64,000 bases of DNA from an uncultured Muribaculaceae bacterium. Its GTDB lineage: Bacteria > Bacteroidota > Bacteroidia > Bacteroidales > Muribaculaceae. The notes under the pieces were generated by a model that was not told where the DNA came from, made no database searches, and saw only the letters and a list, made by a program, of their open reading frames with translations. The stretch is taken from positions 1 to 64,000 of the forward strand of contig CAJTME010000007.1 in the NCBI GenBank assembly GCA_910577315.1, in the 5' to 3' direction. Below, in pieces: positions 1-7,939 of this stretch. How positions within the stretch are numbered: position 1 is the first letter of the stretch; each line of letters begins with the position of its first letter. The position numbers and the translations under genes are program-made.

Positions 1-538
1 GACGGAAGAAGTTGCTGACGCTCAGTGAATCTTTCGGGAATTGAATACCATCGTTCCATTCGGGCCATATCCCCATGCGCCAGATGTCAAACCAGAACAT
101 TTCGTCTGCTACCGGCTCTACCGTAACAGTGGAGCTTGTGCGGGACGCATGTCCGCGCCCGGGGAGGTCGAGAACGTATGTCGGATAACCTTCAGCAAGC
201 AAGAGGGTTGCGAAACCGGGGCGGTCATCAGGCGTAGTTTCCCAGCACACTCCGTCACCGCCATAACCATGCACGAACACCACCGGCATAGCTTTGGCAT
301 CGGCGGGAATCTGATAGCGAACGAAAGCATGATCGCAACGATAACTTTGTCCGGCTTGGTCTTGCTCAGCCCAGCCGACAAACGTGTCGGGATTGAAAGT
401 GCCTTCGCGCTGTATGGTGGTGCCCCCGACAGGGAACTGCCCCTGGCGGCAGATTGTAATGTCTTTGGCTAACAGTGAGTTCGTAGCCACGAGCATCAGT
501 GACAGCAACGCAAAGTTCAAAACAGCCAATCGGTTCAT
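1..538 (-). CDS. Exported alpha/beta hydrolase, C-terminus cut off by window edge
   Basis: The ATG lies at 538 and the frame stays open for 179 codons to the left edge, so only the N-terminal part is present. Residues 1-24 form a signal peptide (hydrophobic run ending LLAKD), so the protein should be exported. The strand-3 oxyanion motif VFVHGYGGDG and the later YVLDLPGRGHAS segment are typical of alpha/beta hydrolases of the lysophospholipase/esterase kind. The nucleophile elbow has not been reached at the edge, so the catalytic residue cannot be checked. The gene starts 11 bases after the stop of the next hydrolase on the same strand, so the two are probably co-transcribed. The substrate is unknown. 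Confidence 0.8.
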   Translation of the reverse strand, partial: MNRLAVLNFALLSLMLVATNSLLAKDITICRQGQFPVGGTTIQREGTFNPDTFVGWAEQDQAGQSYRCDHAFVRYQIPADAKAMPVVFVHGYGGDGVCWETTPDDRPGFATLLLAEGYPTYVLDLPGRGHASRTSSTVTVEPVADEMFWFDIWRMGIWPEWNDGIQFPKDSLSVSNFFR

Positions 539-549
539 AGGAATCAAGA

Positions 550-1599
550 TTATAGTTTGTTGCCGAAGAACTCCGTCAGTTTTGTGACTTCCTGATCCAC
601 ATATTCAGGCACATGATATGTCTGTATATGAGTTGCTCCCGGAATCAAGTACAGCTCCTTGTCGGCGGTTCCCGTTGCCTTCTCGAAAGCGTCAGAGGTC
701 ATGTAGAACGTGTCCGCTTTGTTTCCGGCCATCATAAGCAGCGGGGCGTTGATAAGGTTGATTTGGTCTGTCGCATCCCATGTCATCAGGTCCATCAGGC
801 TTTCCATTGTGTAACGGAATGTTGAATTGGGGTGAACGTGTGTGCGGTTATAATATATAGCGCCTTCACGATAGAGGTCGAACGGCAGTTTCTCAATTTC
901 CTCATCCGTCAGGTTCATGTCGCCTGTAAACACAATTTCGCCTGTGGTGACTCTCTTTTCCCTTGCACCGGAGGCTTCCTTGAGGCGTTGCTGAATTGTG
1001 GGCATGGCCGAGTCCATGAAGCCATTGCGGCGCACTCGCCCTGAATTGAACATGCTGAGGGTTGCCACAGCTTTTAAACGCTTGTCACTTTTTGCCGCAC
1101 CGAGAGTGTAACCACCTCCACCGCAAATACCGAACGCGCCTATTCGCTGTGGGTCAACACCGGGATATTTGGAGATATAATCCGCCATGCCGTGAATGTC
1201 GTTTATGCGGAAGTAGGGCTTGTCGGTGTGGCGTGGTTCGCCACCGCTTGCTCCCTGATATGAGGCATCGGCGGCAATGGTTATGTAGCCGTTCTCGGCC
1301 ATACGCTGCGCAAACAGACCTGCAACCTGTTCCTTTGTGCCTCCGTTTGGATGTGCAATAATGATTGCGGGATATTGTTTTTCTTGTGGATTATAGCCGG
1401 CAGGAGTATAGACGTTCGCGGCTATCTCAATGCCGTCGAGATTGTATGTCACGGAATTTATGTTAACCTTGCCGGGAATATTCCCGGTGATGGCGTTTTC
1501 ATAAACCAGTCCCCAGGGATTGTCCTGTGCCTTAAGCACAGGGCCAAAGTTGATTGCAGTTGTTGCCATGAGTAAGATGCTTATGAGTTTATTTTTCAT
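550..1599 (-). CDS. Exported alpha/beta hydrolase, dienelactone-hydrolase-like
   Basis: The 349-residue protein has a signal peptide (residues 1-24, ending LKAQ). It shows the oxyanion strand IIAHPNGG (about 81-87) and a nucleophile elbow GICGGGG with Cys159 where serine hydrolases have Ser. Cys at this place is a feature of dienelactone hydrolases. The acid is probably the Asp in the GNKADTF segment near residue 296, and the His is in GATHIQTY near 323. It is the first gene of a two-hydrolase minus-strand unit, divergent from the flavodoxin/aldo-keto reductase operon, which suggests a shared role in handling small oxidised or electrophilic compounds. The substrate is not predictable. Confidence 0.82.
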   Translation of the reverse strand: MKNKLISILLMATTAINFGPVLKAQDNPWGLVYENAITGNIPGKVNINSVTYNLDGIEIAANVYTPAGYNPQEKQYPAIIIAHPNGGTKEQVAGLFAQRMAENGYITIAADASYQGASGGEPRHTDKPYFRINDIHGMADYISKYPGVDPQRIGAFGICGGGGYTLGAAKSDKRLKAVATLSMFNSGRVRRNGFMDSAMPTIQQRLKEASGAREKRVTTGEIVFTGDMNLTDEEIEKLPFDLYREGAIYYNRTHVHPNSTFRYTMESLMDLMTWDATDQINLINAPLLMMAGNKADTFYMTSDAFEKATGTADKELYLIPGATHIQTYHVPEYVDQEVTKLTEFFGNKL

Positions 1600-1631
1600 A
1601 TTTAAGTGAGTAAACGGATTTATTTACGATG

Positions 1632-1639
1632 CAAAATTA
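1632..1639 (-). promoter_or_regulatory. -7 promoter element of the hydrolase pair
   Basis: On the minus strand this reads TAATTTTG, a match to the Bacteroidetes -7 consensus TAnnTTTG, 33 bases before the ATG at 1599. A clear -33 TTTG is not seen at the usual distance. Confidence 0.5.
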
Positions 1640-1732
1640 CCTCCATTCGTTCATTTCCGACATTCACTAATTGCCGTAACATTTACCTTTATTTCGGATA
1701 ACGGAATTTTTTGAAAAAACAGCAGAAAAAAA

Positions 1733-1755
1733 CATAATACCTCTTCTGTATTATG
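1733..1755. promoter_or_regulatory. Inverted-repeat operator before the flavodoxin operon
   Basis: CATAATAC and GTATTATG form a perfect 8-base inverted repeat with a 7-base spacer. It sits directly before the -7 element at 1760-1767 and covers the place where the -33 box should be, as expected for a site that controls polymerase binding. No regulator gene is adjacent. Confidence 0.5.
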
Positions 1756-1759
1756 CCCG

Positions 1760-1767
1760 TAATTTTG
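1760..1767 (+). promoter_or_regulatory. -7 promoter element of the flavodoxin operon
   Basis: TAATTTTG matches the Bacteroidetes -7 consensus 32 bases before the ATG at 1799. No good -33 TTTG is present, which fits control through the inverted repeat just upstream. Confidence 0.55.
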
Positions 1768-1798
1768 CACCAGTGACATTTCAAACAAACAATTTAGT

Positions 1799-2557
1799 AT
1801 GAAACATTATCTTTTCTTGCTTTTGATGCTGGTCACCTTTTCGTCATGCAGCGCAAATGAACCGGAACAACAGCAGCCCCAACCCGTACACCCGGAAGAA
1901 GGCGTAGGGTCCGATTATTTTTCAGGTAAAAAAATTTTGATTGCCTATTTCTCCTGGGGTGGTACAACCAAACGAATGGCGGAACAAATACAGGCGATTA
2001 CCGGTGGTGACCTGTTCGAGATTGAGCCTGTTACGCCCTATCCCACCGCATATACTCCTTGTACTGAGGTCGCATTGGAACAACGCGACAGCAATGCCCG
2101 TCCCGCCATTAAAAACAGCGTTGCGAACTGGGATGAATATGACGTCGTTTTTCTCGGTGGCCCTGTATGGTGGCATACCGCTCCAATGATTCTCCATACT
2201 TTTGCGGAAAGCTACGATTTTGAGGGTAAAACGGTCGTGCCTTTTACGACATATGCATCCACCTACCGTGATGAAACCCTGCAGGCTATCGTCGATATGA
2301 CACCCGATGCCGAGCATCTCGAAGGACTCGGATTAACAAGCGGCACAATCAGTGAAAGACGCGTACAGACATGGATTGACCTTATCAACGAACAATGGGG
2401 CAATTCTGCAGCTATAAATGCGGTCAATACAGATACTGCTGAAAACACACCTGCAACATACTACGACCTGAATGGCCGCATAGCATCACATGACACTATC
2501 GGTCACGGCGTATATGTGGTGAAATCAGGCGACAAGACTACTAAGATAATCAAATAA
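1799..2557 (+). CDS. Flavodoxin-domain lipoprotein with a C-terminal sorting-like tail
   Basis: The 252-residue protein starts with a lipoprotein signal (lipobox FSSC, Cys17) and a short low-complexity linker, followed by a flavodoxin domain. The FMN phosphate loop is FSWGGTTK (51-58), and further flavin-contact segments are GGPVWWHTAP and PFTTYAS. The last 40 residues (YYDLNGR, then GVYVVKSG and a Lys-rich end) resemble the C-terminal tails common on secreted Bacteroidales proteins. A lipid anchor together with such a tail on a flavodoxin is unusual. Flavodoxins are normally cytoplasmic one-electron carriers. This one should act in the envelope. It heads an operon with two aldo/keto reductases, a RibD-C reductase and a second exported flavodoxin. 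Confidence 0.85.
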   Translation: MKHYLFLLLMLVTFSSCSANEPEQQQPQPVHPEEGVGSDYFSGKKILIAYFSWGGTTKRMAEQIQAITGGDLFEIEPVTPYPTAYTPCTEVALEQRDSNARPAIKNSVANWDEYDVVFLGGPVWWHTAPMILHTFAESYDFEGKTVVPFTTYASTYRDETLQAIVDMTPDAEHLEGLGLTSGTISERRVQTWIDLINEQWGNSAAINAVNTDTAENTPATYYDLNGRIASHDTIGHGVYVVKSGDKTTKIIK

Positions 2558-2562
2558 AGATA

Positions 2563-3570
2563 ATGATGAAACGAAAACTTCGGGGCTTGGCAGTATCTCC
2601 TGTCGGCCTCGGATGTATGGGCATGAGCCACGCCTATGGTGCGCCGGCAGACAGGAAGGCAATGAAAAACCTTCTTGCCGATGCCGTAGAAATGGGATAT
2701 ACATTGTTTGACACCGCCGAAATTTACGGCACCGATACAAATCCTCACGAAAACGAGGAATTGCTCGGAGAAGCGTTGAGGCCTTACCGCGACAGGGTTG
2801 TGATTACGACAAAGTTCGGTCTTACATTCGACAGATCCCATGAACCAGGGCCTTATCCATTGATTCCTGACTCAACTCCCGACAGCATTAGGAACGCAGT
2901 GGAAGGCTCTCTGTGTAGATTACAGACAGATCATATCGACCTATATCTGCAACACCGCATTGACCCACATGTCGAGCCGGAGATTGTGGCGGAAACTATG
3001 TCGCAACTTATACAGGAGGGCAAGATACTCCATTGGGGTATATCGGAAACTACCGAAGAATATCTCCGTCGCGCTCATGCTGTATGCCCGGTTACGGCTA
3101 TACAGAACCGCTATTCAATGATGGCAAGGTGGCACGAGGATATTTTTTCGACACTTGAGGAATTGAATATAGGCTTCATTGCGTTCTCTCCACTCGCCAA
3201 TGGCCTGCTGTCCGATTTCTATACCGCCGACTCAAAATTCAATCCTGAGAATGACTACCGCGCGGCAATGCCTCAGTTCAGCCGGGAGAGTTTTGAAGAA
3301 AACGAGATGCTGTTTCAACTTATTCGACGTCTTGCCGACGAAAAGCACGCAACTCCGTCACAGATTTCCCTTGCGTGGATGCTGTGCAAGAAACCATATA
3401 TCGTGCCTATCCCCGGCACCCGCCATTTATGCCGCTTGAAAGAAAACATCGGCGCTGCTGATATAAATCTATCAACAGATGAAGTTGAAGCAATCGACCG
3501 CCAACTCGACAGCATACCGATGAGCGAGGTGTTCGGCGGCTCAAAAATTGTAGAATTTCAAAAAGCATGA
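2563..3570 (+). CDS. Aldo/keto reductase
   Basis: The 335-residue protein has the aldo/keto reductase barrel with the tetrad Asp50 (LFDTAEIYG), Tyr55, Lys84 (TTKFG) and the His of YLQHRID. The C-terminal cofactor segment VPIPGTRH is also present. It should reduce aldehydes or ketones with NADPH in the cytoplasm, as no signal peptide is seen. The ATG pair starts five bases after the upstream stop, so it is translated from the same operon. The sequence is closer to the long AKR type (as in the YajO/IolS-like proteins) than to the second reductase at 4379-5218. The natural substrate is unknown. Confidence 0.87.
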   Translation: MMKRKLRGLAVSPVGLGCMGMSHAYGAPADRKAMKNLLADAVEMGYTLFDTAEIYGTDTNPHENEELLGEALRPYRDRVVITTKFGLTFDRSHEPGPYPLIPDSTPDSIRNAVEGSLCRLQTDHIDLYLQHRIDPHVEPEIVAETMSQLIQEGKILHWGISETTEEYLRRAHAVCPVTAIQNRYSMMARWHEDIFSTLEELNIGFIAFSPLANGLLSDFYTADSKFNPENDYRAAMPQFSRESFEENEMLFQLIRRLADEKHATPSQISLAWMLCKKPYIVPIPGTRHLCRLKENIGAADINLSTDEVEAIDRQLDSIPMSEVFGGSKIVEFQKA

Positions 3571-3574
3571 TGTT

Positions 3575-4288
3575 ATGACACCAAAAATAATTTGCCACAT
3601 AATGAGTTCGGTTGACGGGCGCCTGTTGCCCGGACGCTGGACTCCACCCTTTGACGGGACAAGCCCGTCAGAACTATTCAAAGAATACGCTGCGATAGGC
3701 AAGAGCCTTGATACTGATGCGTGGATGTTCGGAAAAGCTACCACCCGCGAAGCCTTTCCCTACAAATTCATGTCCAAAGGCGAACCAGTGGGCGAAAGCG
3801 GAAAAGTATTTGTGGGCAACCGAACTTCATCGAGGCTGTTTATCACCATTGACCCCGATGCCGATATATTCTTCACTTCCGACCGGCTGCGCGGCGACAA
3901 TATTCTTGTTATCCTCGGAATAAATGCTACTACCGACTATCTTTCAGCTCTCGAGGAAAAAGGCATTTCATATCTTGTGGCGGATGATATCTGCAATCTT
4001 CGCAAGGTGTTTGCCATGGTCAAGAATTATTTCAATATCGAGACCATATCATTGCAAGGTGGAGGGATAATCGACGGAGAGATGCTTGCACAGGGACTTA
4101 TAGATGAATTGAGCCTTGTGATTTACCCCGGAATAGACGGACTTACCACAGCGCCATCAATCTTTGAATACCTCGGCCATTCAGGGGAAAGACCGGCCGA
4201 AGGGCAGACGTTGGAGCTTCTTTCGGTGGACCGAAGACCTCACGGAATCGTATGGCTTCGCTATAAATTTCACAAAACGGATTCTTAA
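3575..4288 (+). CDS. RibD C-terminal-type (dihydrofolate-reductase-like) oxidoreductase
   Basis: The 237-residue protein consists of a single reductase domain like the C-terminal half of RibD. The N-terminal strand IICHIMSSVDGRL (about 5-17) and the glycine-rich SLQGGGIIDGEML segment near residue 165 are the NADPH- and substrate-binding features of this family. The deaminase half of RibD is absent, so it is probably not a riboflavin pathway enzyme. Stand-alone members are often annotated as dihydrofolate reductase family proteins of unknown substrate. It starts four bases after the preceding aldo/keto reductase, inside the same operon. Confidence 0.82.
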   Translation: MTPKIICHIMSSVDGRLLPGRWTPPFDGTSPSELFKEYAAIGKSLDTDAWMFGKATTREAFPYKFMSKGEPVGESGKVFVGNRTSSRLFITIDPDADIFFTSDRLRGDNILVILGINATTDYLSALEEKGISYLVADDICNLRKVFAMVKNYFNIETISLQGGGIIDGEMLAQGLIDELSLVIYPGIDGLTTAPSIFEYLGHSGERPAEGQTLELLSVDRRPHGIVWLRYKFHKTDS

Positions 4289-4378
4289 CCGTAAAAATGG
4301 TAAGACCTACCGAAGTATGTATTAAGCAAAGGTTTCAAAGTTTTGTTTAATTTGCGGAACAAATAAAACCACTGCATT

Positions 4379-5218
4379 ATGAAGACAGTAACATTAAATA
4401 ATGGGGTTGTGATGCCCCAAATCGGATACGGAGTATATCAGGTATCTCCGGCCGAATGTGAGCGTTGTGTTTCCGACGCCCTGCGCGTGGGCTACCGTAT
4501 GATTGACACCGCCCAGGCCTATCACAACGAGGAAGGCGTTGGAGCTGCCGTGAAGAAAAGCGGGATAGCCCGTGATGAGCTGTTCCTGGTGTCGAAGGTG
4601 TGGATTTCCAACTACGGTTTCGACAAGGCAAAGGCTTCCATCAACGAAAGCCTGCGCAAACTCGGAACAGACTACATCGACCTTATGCTTCTGCACCAGC
4701 CATTCTGCGACCGCTATGGCGCATACCGGGCTTTGGAGGCGGCTTACAAAGAGGGCAAAGTGCGTGCAATCGGTGTGAGCAACTTCTATCCCGACCATTT
4801 CATTGACCTTGCGAGCAACGTGGAGATTGTTCCCGCTGTCAATCAGGTTGAAACCCACGTGTTCGACCAGCAGGTCGAGGCTCAGGGCTACATGAAAGAG
4901 TTTGGCACACATGTGATGGCATGGGCACCCCTTGCCGAGGGTCGCAACAATTTCTTCACTAACCCTGTGCTTGAGGAGATCGGCCGTAAATATGGCAAAT
5001 CAGTCGCTGAGGTAGCTCTACGTTGGCTCATTCAGCGCGATATAATCATCATTCCGAAGTCGGTTCATATCGAGCGCATGCAGCAAAACCTCGACATTTT
5101 CGACTTTGAACTGACGCAGGAAGACATGGCGGCAATCGCGGCTCTTGACACAAAACAGAGCCTGTTCTTCGACCATCACGCTCCCGAAGTTGTCAAGATG
5201 TTCATGGGCTGGAGATAA
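4379..5218 (+). CDS. Aldo/keto reductase, diketogluconate-reductase-like
   Basis: The 279-residue barrel enzyme has the tetrad Asp43 (MIDTAQAY), Tyr48, Lys73 (VSKVW) and the His of LMLLHQPF, with the cofactor segment IIIPKSVH near the C-terminus. Length and motifs match the short AKR5-like group (2,5-diketo-D-gluconate or methylglyoxal reductases). The 90-base gap before it has no terminator, so it may be read with the operon or from its own start. A signal-peptide flavodoxin follows six bases later. The substrate is unknown. Confidence 0.87.
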   Translation: MKTVTLNNGVVMPQIGYGVYQVSPAECERCVSDALRVGYRMIDTAQAYHNEEGVGAAVKKSGIARDELFLVSKVWISNYGFDKAKASINESLRKLGTDYIDLMLLHQPFCDRYGAYRALEAAYKEGKVRAIGVSNFYPDHFIDLASNVEIVPAVNQVETHVFDQQVEAQGYMKEFGTHVMAWAPLAEGRNNFFTNPVLEEIGRKYGKSVAEVALRWLIQRDIIIIPKSVHIERMQQNLDIFDFELTQEDMAAIAALDTKQSLFFDHHAPEVVKMFMGWR

Positions 5219-5223
5219 AAGTC

Positions 5224-5787
5224 ATGAAGATAAGAAACATTATAAAATCGGTCATGGCGATAGCCGCCCTGCTGTTCAGCCTCAACATCTCAGCGACCGA
5301 ACCAACCGCAAAATCAGAGAAAGACATGAAATCGATTATAGTCTATTTCACCCACTCAGGCAATACGGAACTGGCAGCCAAGAAATTGGCCGAAATTACA
5401 GGGTCACCAATTGCTCGGATACTTCCGGCGGAGCCCTATACGGCGGACGATGTCGATTGGGTAAACGAACAGTCACGATGCACTCAGGAGCATCTTAACC
5501 AAACCCTTCGCCCCGCAATCAAGCCATTGGACGTTGATTTCAGCCAATACGACACCGTGTTTATCGGCTTCCCGATATGGTGGCATGAGGAACCTGCTGT
5601 AGTCCGTACGTTCCTTGACAACACTGATTTGAAAGGGAAAGAACTTTATCCCTTCTGCACATCATACGAAAGCCCGATGTCTGAGGCAGACGCAACATTG
5701 CAGAAAGGTTATCCGACCCTCAATTGGCACACTGGCCTCCGACTTCCGGCCAGTGCTGACCAAATCAAGGAATGGATTTCCAAGTAA
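5224..5787 (+). CDS. Exported flavodoxin
   Basis: The 187-residue protein begins with a signal peptide (residues 1-24, ending ISA) without a lipobox cysteine. A flavodoxin domain follows, with the FMN loop THSGNT (43-48), the GFPIWWHEEP loop and a third loop CTSYESP. It should be a soluble periplasmic flavodoxin. It closes the operon begun at 1799 and is a second, shorter relative of the lipoprotein flavodoxin there. No redox partner reductase with a signal peptide is visible nearby. Confidence 0.85.
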   Translation: MKIRNIIKSVMAIAALLFSLNISATEPTAKSEKDMKSIIVYFTHSGNTELAAKKLAEITGSPIARILPAEPYTADDVDWVNEQSRCTQEHLNQTLRPAIKPLDVDFSQYDTVFIGFPIWWHEEPAVVRTFLDNTDLKGKELYPFCTSYESPMSEADATLQKGYPTLNWHTGLRLPASADQIKEWISK

Positions 5788-5792
5788 TATAA

Positions 5793-5846
5793 AAAGGCAA
5801 ACTTCATTCTTGCATTTATTTTGCGAATTACAGGCCGTTTGCCTTT
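5793..5846 (+). terminator. Inverted repeat after the flavodoxin operon
   Basis: AAAGGCAAAC (5793-5802) pairs perfectly with GTTTGCCTTT (5837-5846) across a 34-base loop, just after the stop of the exported flavodoxin. It may assist the stronger hairpin that follows at 5858-5885. Confidence 0.4.
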
Positions 5847-5857
5847 ATTACACACAA

Positions 5858-5885
5858 AGCCCCGCAGCGGATTTGCTGCGGGGCT
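5858..5885. terminator. Bidirectional intrinsic terminator
   Basis: A perfect 11-base GC-rich stem (AGCCCCGCAGC with its complement) encloses a 6-base loop between the converging flavodoxin operon and the monooxygenase gene. The flanks are A/T-rich on both sides. Confidence 0.8.
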
Positions 5886-5927
5886 CAATATTGTTTGTTG
5901 TAAGGTTCAAAACGCGCGTTTTGGCGC

Positions 5928-6203
5928 TTAGAACTCAAAAGTTTCCAATTTCATTTCTGCGAGCGAATGCATGATGCCCGCTTCCTTGGCAAAGACATCC
6001 GACGCGCTGTGGGCGTCGAGGGCGGCCTGGTCGCGCCATGTTTCACAGATCATCATCACTTCGGGACGGGTGGCGCTCTCAAAAATGTCGTAGGCCACAC
6101 ATCCGTCCTGTTTCAGCGAGGCTTCGGTCAGTCGTTTGGCTGCCTCCAGCACTGCGTCACGATTTTCGCGTGACACGGAGATAAAACAATTCAATCTTAA
6201 CAT
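5928..6203 (-). CDS. Antibiotic biosynthesis monooxygenase (ABM) family protein
   Basis: The 91-residue protein is a small ABM ferredoxin-like fold. MLRLNCFISV is the first strand, then the helix RENRDAVLEAAKRL, YDIFES, and the conserved ICETWRDQAALDAH region. Family members are dimeric and include cofactor-free quinol monooxygenases (YgiN) and heme-degrading enzymes. The substrate here cannot be told. I chose the ATG at 6203 because a longer frame upstream overlaps the neighbouring acetyltransferase and does not look like this family. It lies 7 bases after the acetyltransferase stop, so the two form a two-gene unit. Confidence 0.82.
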   Translation of the reverse strand: MLRLNCFISVSRENRDAVLEAAKRLTEASLKQDGCVAYDIFESATRPEVMMICETWRDQAALDAHSASDVFAKEAGIMHSLAEMKLETFEF

Positions 6204-6210
6204 ATTCAAC

Positions 6211-6726
6211 TTATATATTACGTATAAACTTTGCCGGATTTCCGGCAACGATAGTATTAGGGGCGACGTCATGGGTGACGACACTTCCAGCTCCGACCAC
6301 TGCGTTTTCGCCGACAGTGACACCCGGCAATATCGTGGAGCCGGCGCCAATCCACGCCCTGCGGCAGATGCGGACTGGCTTGCATGTGATTATATTTCTG
6401 TTCTGGAGGTCGTGATTGTTGGATATAAGCTGCACGTTGGCGGCAATCAACGCTTCATCCTCAATCGTGATGCCTCCGGCGGCCATCATCAGGCATCCGT
6501 TCATGACAACTGCATTTCTGCCGATTTTCACTTTGTGGGGGCGTACGGCGGTCAAAGGTGTGTTTATACGGCTGCCTTCGCCCAAGTCGGTGAATATCTC
6601 GTGGACGAGTCCGTCATATTCCTCAGTCATGGGCATCGTGTGGTTCAGTTTGAAAATCAGCTGAGCCTGCCTTTTAGCCAAAGCCAGTTCTTCGGCGGTC
6701 TGGTTGGAACAATCTATTCTAATCAT
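6211..6726 (-). CDS. Left-handed beta-helix acyltransferase (sugar O-acetyltransferase type)
   Basis: The 171-residue protein has hexapeptide repeats: IGRNAVVMNG, ITIEDEALIAANVQLI, then IGAGSTILPGVTVGENAVVGAGSVVTHD, ending IVAGNPAKFIR. This is the trimeric beta-helix of maltose/galactoside/NodL-type acetyltransferases. The helical N-terminus (AEELALAKRQAQ) also fits that subfamily although it is short. It should transfer an acetyl group from acetyl-CoA to a hydroxyl of a small molecule or sugar. It is the first gene of a pair with the ABM protein. Confidence 0.85.
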   Translation of the reverse strand: MIRIDCSNQTAEELALAKRQAQLIFKLNHTMPMTEEYDGLVHEIFTDLGEGSRINTPLTAVRPHKVKIGRNAVVMNGCLMMAAGGITIEDEALIAANVQLISNNHDLQNRNIITCKPVRICRRAWIGAGSTILPGVTVGENAVVGAGSVVTHDVAPNTIVAGNPAKFIRNI

Positions 6727-6809
6727 ACGATTACAGATGCGGTATGTGCCATTCCAGGTTTCTTATGAACACGCCGGCGAACTTCCATTCACCACCATGT
6801 TTCAGAACG

Positions 6810-6817
6810 CAAATTTA
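6810..6817 (-). promoter_or_regulatory. -7 promoter element of the acetyltransferase/ABM unit
   Basis: On the minus strand this reads TAAATTTG, followed by GC, matching the Bacteroidetes -7 element. It is 84 bases before the start codon. A clear -33 is not seen. Confidence 0.4.
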
Positions 6818-6897
6818 ATACAAATATCCCATATTCCACTTTGCGAAACAACTTAAATCTCTTTATGGACATTAAATATCTCTCCTTCTACAAATCA

Positions 6898-7749
6898 TTA
6901 TTTTGTGTTGTGTTTATTCCTGTATTGTATGGGAGAAAGCCCGGTCTGCTTCCTGAAGATGCGGCACAGATATGATGGGTCGTCATAGTGCAACCGTTCG
7001 GCAATTTCTTTAACAGTGAGGTCTGTGCTGTCAAGAAGCATTTTGATGACAAGCACCAACTGATTTGTAATCTGATCCTTTGCGGTCACTCCGATATTCC
7101 GTTTAGAGATTATGTTCAGGTAATTAGGCGAAATATTGAGTTTTTCAGCATAAAAAGCCACGTCATGCCTGCGCGTATAGTAGCGGTTTAGCAATCCCAG
7201 GAATTCGTTAATGATTAGCCACGCCCTGTTCTTGGGTGGATTTGTCCCAAGCACCCCATGATGCGACTCAATCCGCTCAGCCATGACAAGCATCAGGTTC
7301 TCCATTTCATTTCGTAAGACCGTTTCAGCCGTAACTTCCGAACAATTCTCAGCTGTCCATACACCAATGGCAAACCAACGCTCAACGACCTCAGTCAGTA
7401 CCTTATCCAGTTTTGACAACGGAAATGTATATATGTAGTCCCAAAATCGGTTCGACGTAATCAGAAAGAATATATCCTGTGCAGTATTAAAATCCAGAGA
7501 TATGAATTTGGCCTTGAAATCAGCAGACACGTAAACCGGAACCGCAACCATATCAAAAACGATAAATGCCATGCCACCGCTTTTCATCCTGAACCTGCGG
7601 GAATTGATTGTAATATCAGCGGAGCCACGCTCACAAAGCATTATGAGGCATCCATCCACCGTAAGCGGATAATCGGTTTTCCAGCCGGTGCCATCAAGCG
7701 TGCCCACCGCATAGCGGGGCGATAATCTCAAATCAGTTTGTTCTGCCAT
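6898..7749 (-). CDS. AraC family transcriptional regulator
   Basis: The 283-residue protein has an N-terminal cupin-like sensor region and a C-terminal double helix-turn-helix. The sensor includes MKSGGMAFIVFD and YVSADFKAKFISLDF. The HTH region includes DVAFYAEKLNISPNYL and DLTVKEIAERLHYDDPSYLCRIFRKQTGLSPIQYR-like segments. I start it at the ATG at 7749, because the promoter elements lie directly upstream (7768-7799) and a longer frame would run through them. It is divergent from the MATE exporter and is the probable regulator of the cassette 7940-11962. The ligand is unknown. Confidence 0.87.
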   Translation of the reverse strand: MAEQTDLRLSPRYAVGTLDGTGWKTDYPLTVDGCLIMLCERGSADITINSRRFRMKSGGMAFIVFDMVAVPVYVSADFKAKFISLDFNTAQDIFFLITSNRFWDYIYTFPLSKLDKVLTEVVERWFAIGVWTAENCSEVTAETVLRNEMENLMLVMAERIESHHGVLGTNPPKNRAWLIINEFLGLLNRYYTRRHDVAFYAEKLNISPNYLNIISKRNIGVTAKDQITNQLVLVIKMLLDSTDLTVKEIAERLHYDDPSYLCRIFRKQTGLSPIQYRNKHNTK

Positions 7750-7767
7750 GTGGAGTAATATTCTTTG

Positions 7768-7799
7768 CAAATATAATGCGGCAAAACTGAATATACAAA
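7768..7799 (-). promoter_or_regulatory. Promoter of the AraC regulator
   Basis: On the minus strand TTTG (7796-7799), exactly 20 bases, then TATATTTG (7768-7775) match the Bacteroidetes sigma factor consensus. The predicted leader to the ATG at 7749 is only about ten bases. Confidence 0.75.
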
Positions 7800-7850
7800 T
7801 TAAGTGGGCGTTTAAAACATCCCCTAAGTTATAAAAAGTACCCGAAGTGT

Positions 7851-7869
7851 GCAGATTTGCACCATCTGC
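7851..7869. promoter_or_regulatory. Inverted repeat in the AraC/MATE intergenic region
   Basis: GCAGAT and ATCTGC are spaced by 7 bases. They lie between the divergent promoters and upstream of the -7 element at 7887-7894, where an activator of the MATE operon could bind. The repeat is short, so this is tentative. Confidence 0.35.
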
Positions 7870-7886
7870 AATTTCAACATAATGAC

Positions 7887-7894
7887 TAATTTTG
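7887..7894 (+). promoter_or_regulatory. -7 promoter element of the MATE gene
   Basis: TAATTTTG lies 46 bases before the ATG at 7940. The nearest TTTG (7856-7859) is 27 bases away, too far for a normal -33, which is consistent with activator dependence. Confidence 0.5.
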
Positions 7895-7939
7895 CATCCG
7901 CATTTCACTATTAATGTCCAACGCGATAATCGCAGTTAT

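Noticed and set aside
5858..5885. Mobile-element end or attachment site
   Set aside because: The palindrome lies between converging genes with A/T flanks and no recombinase nearby, so it is a terminator.
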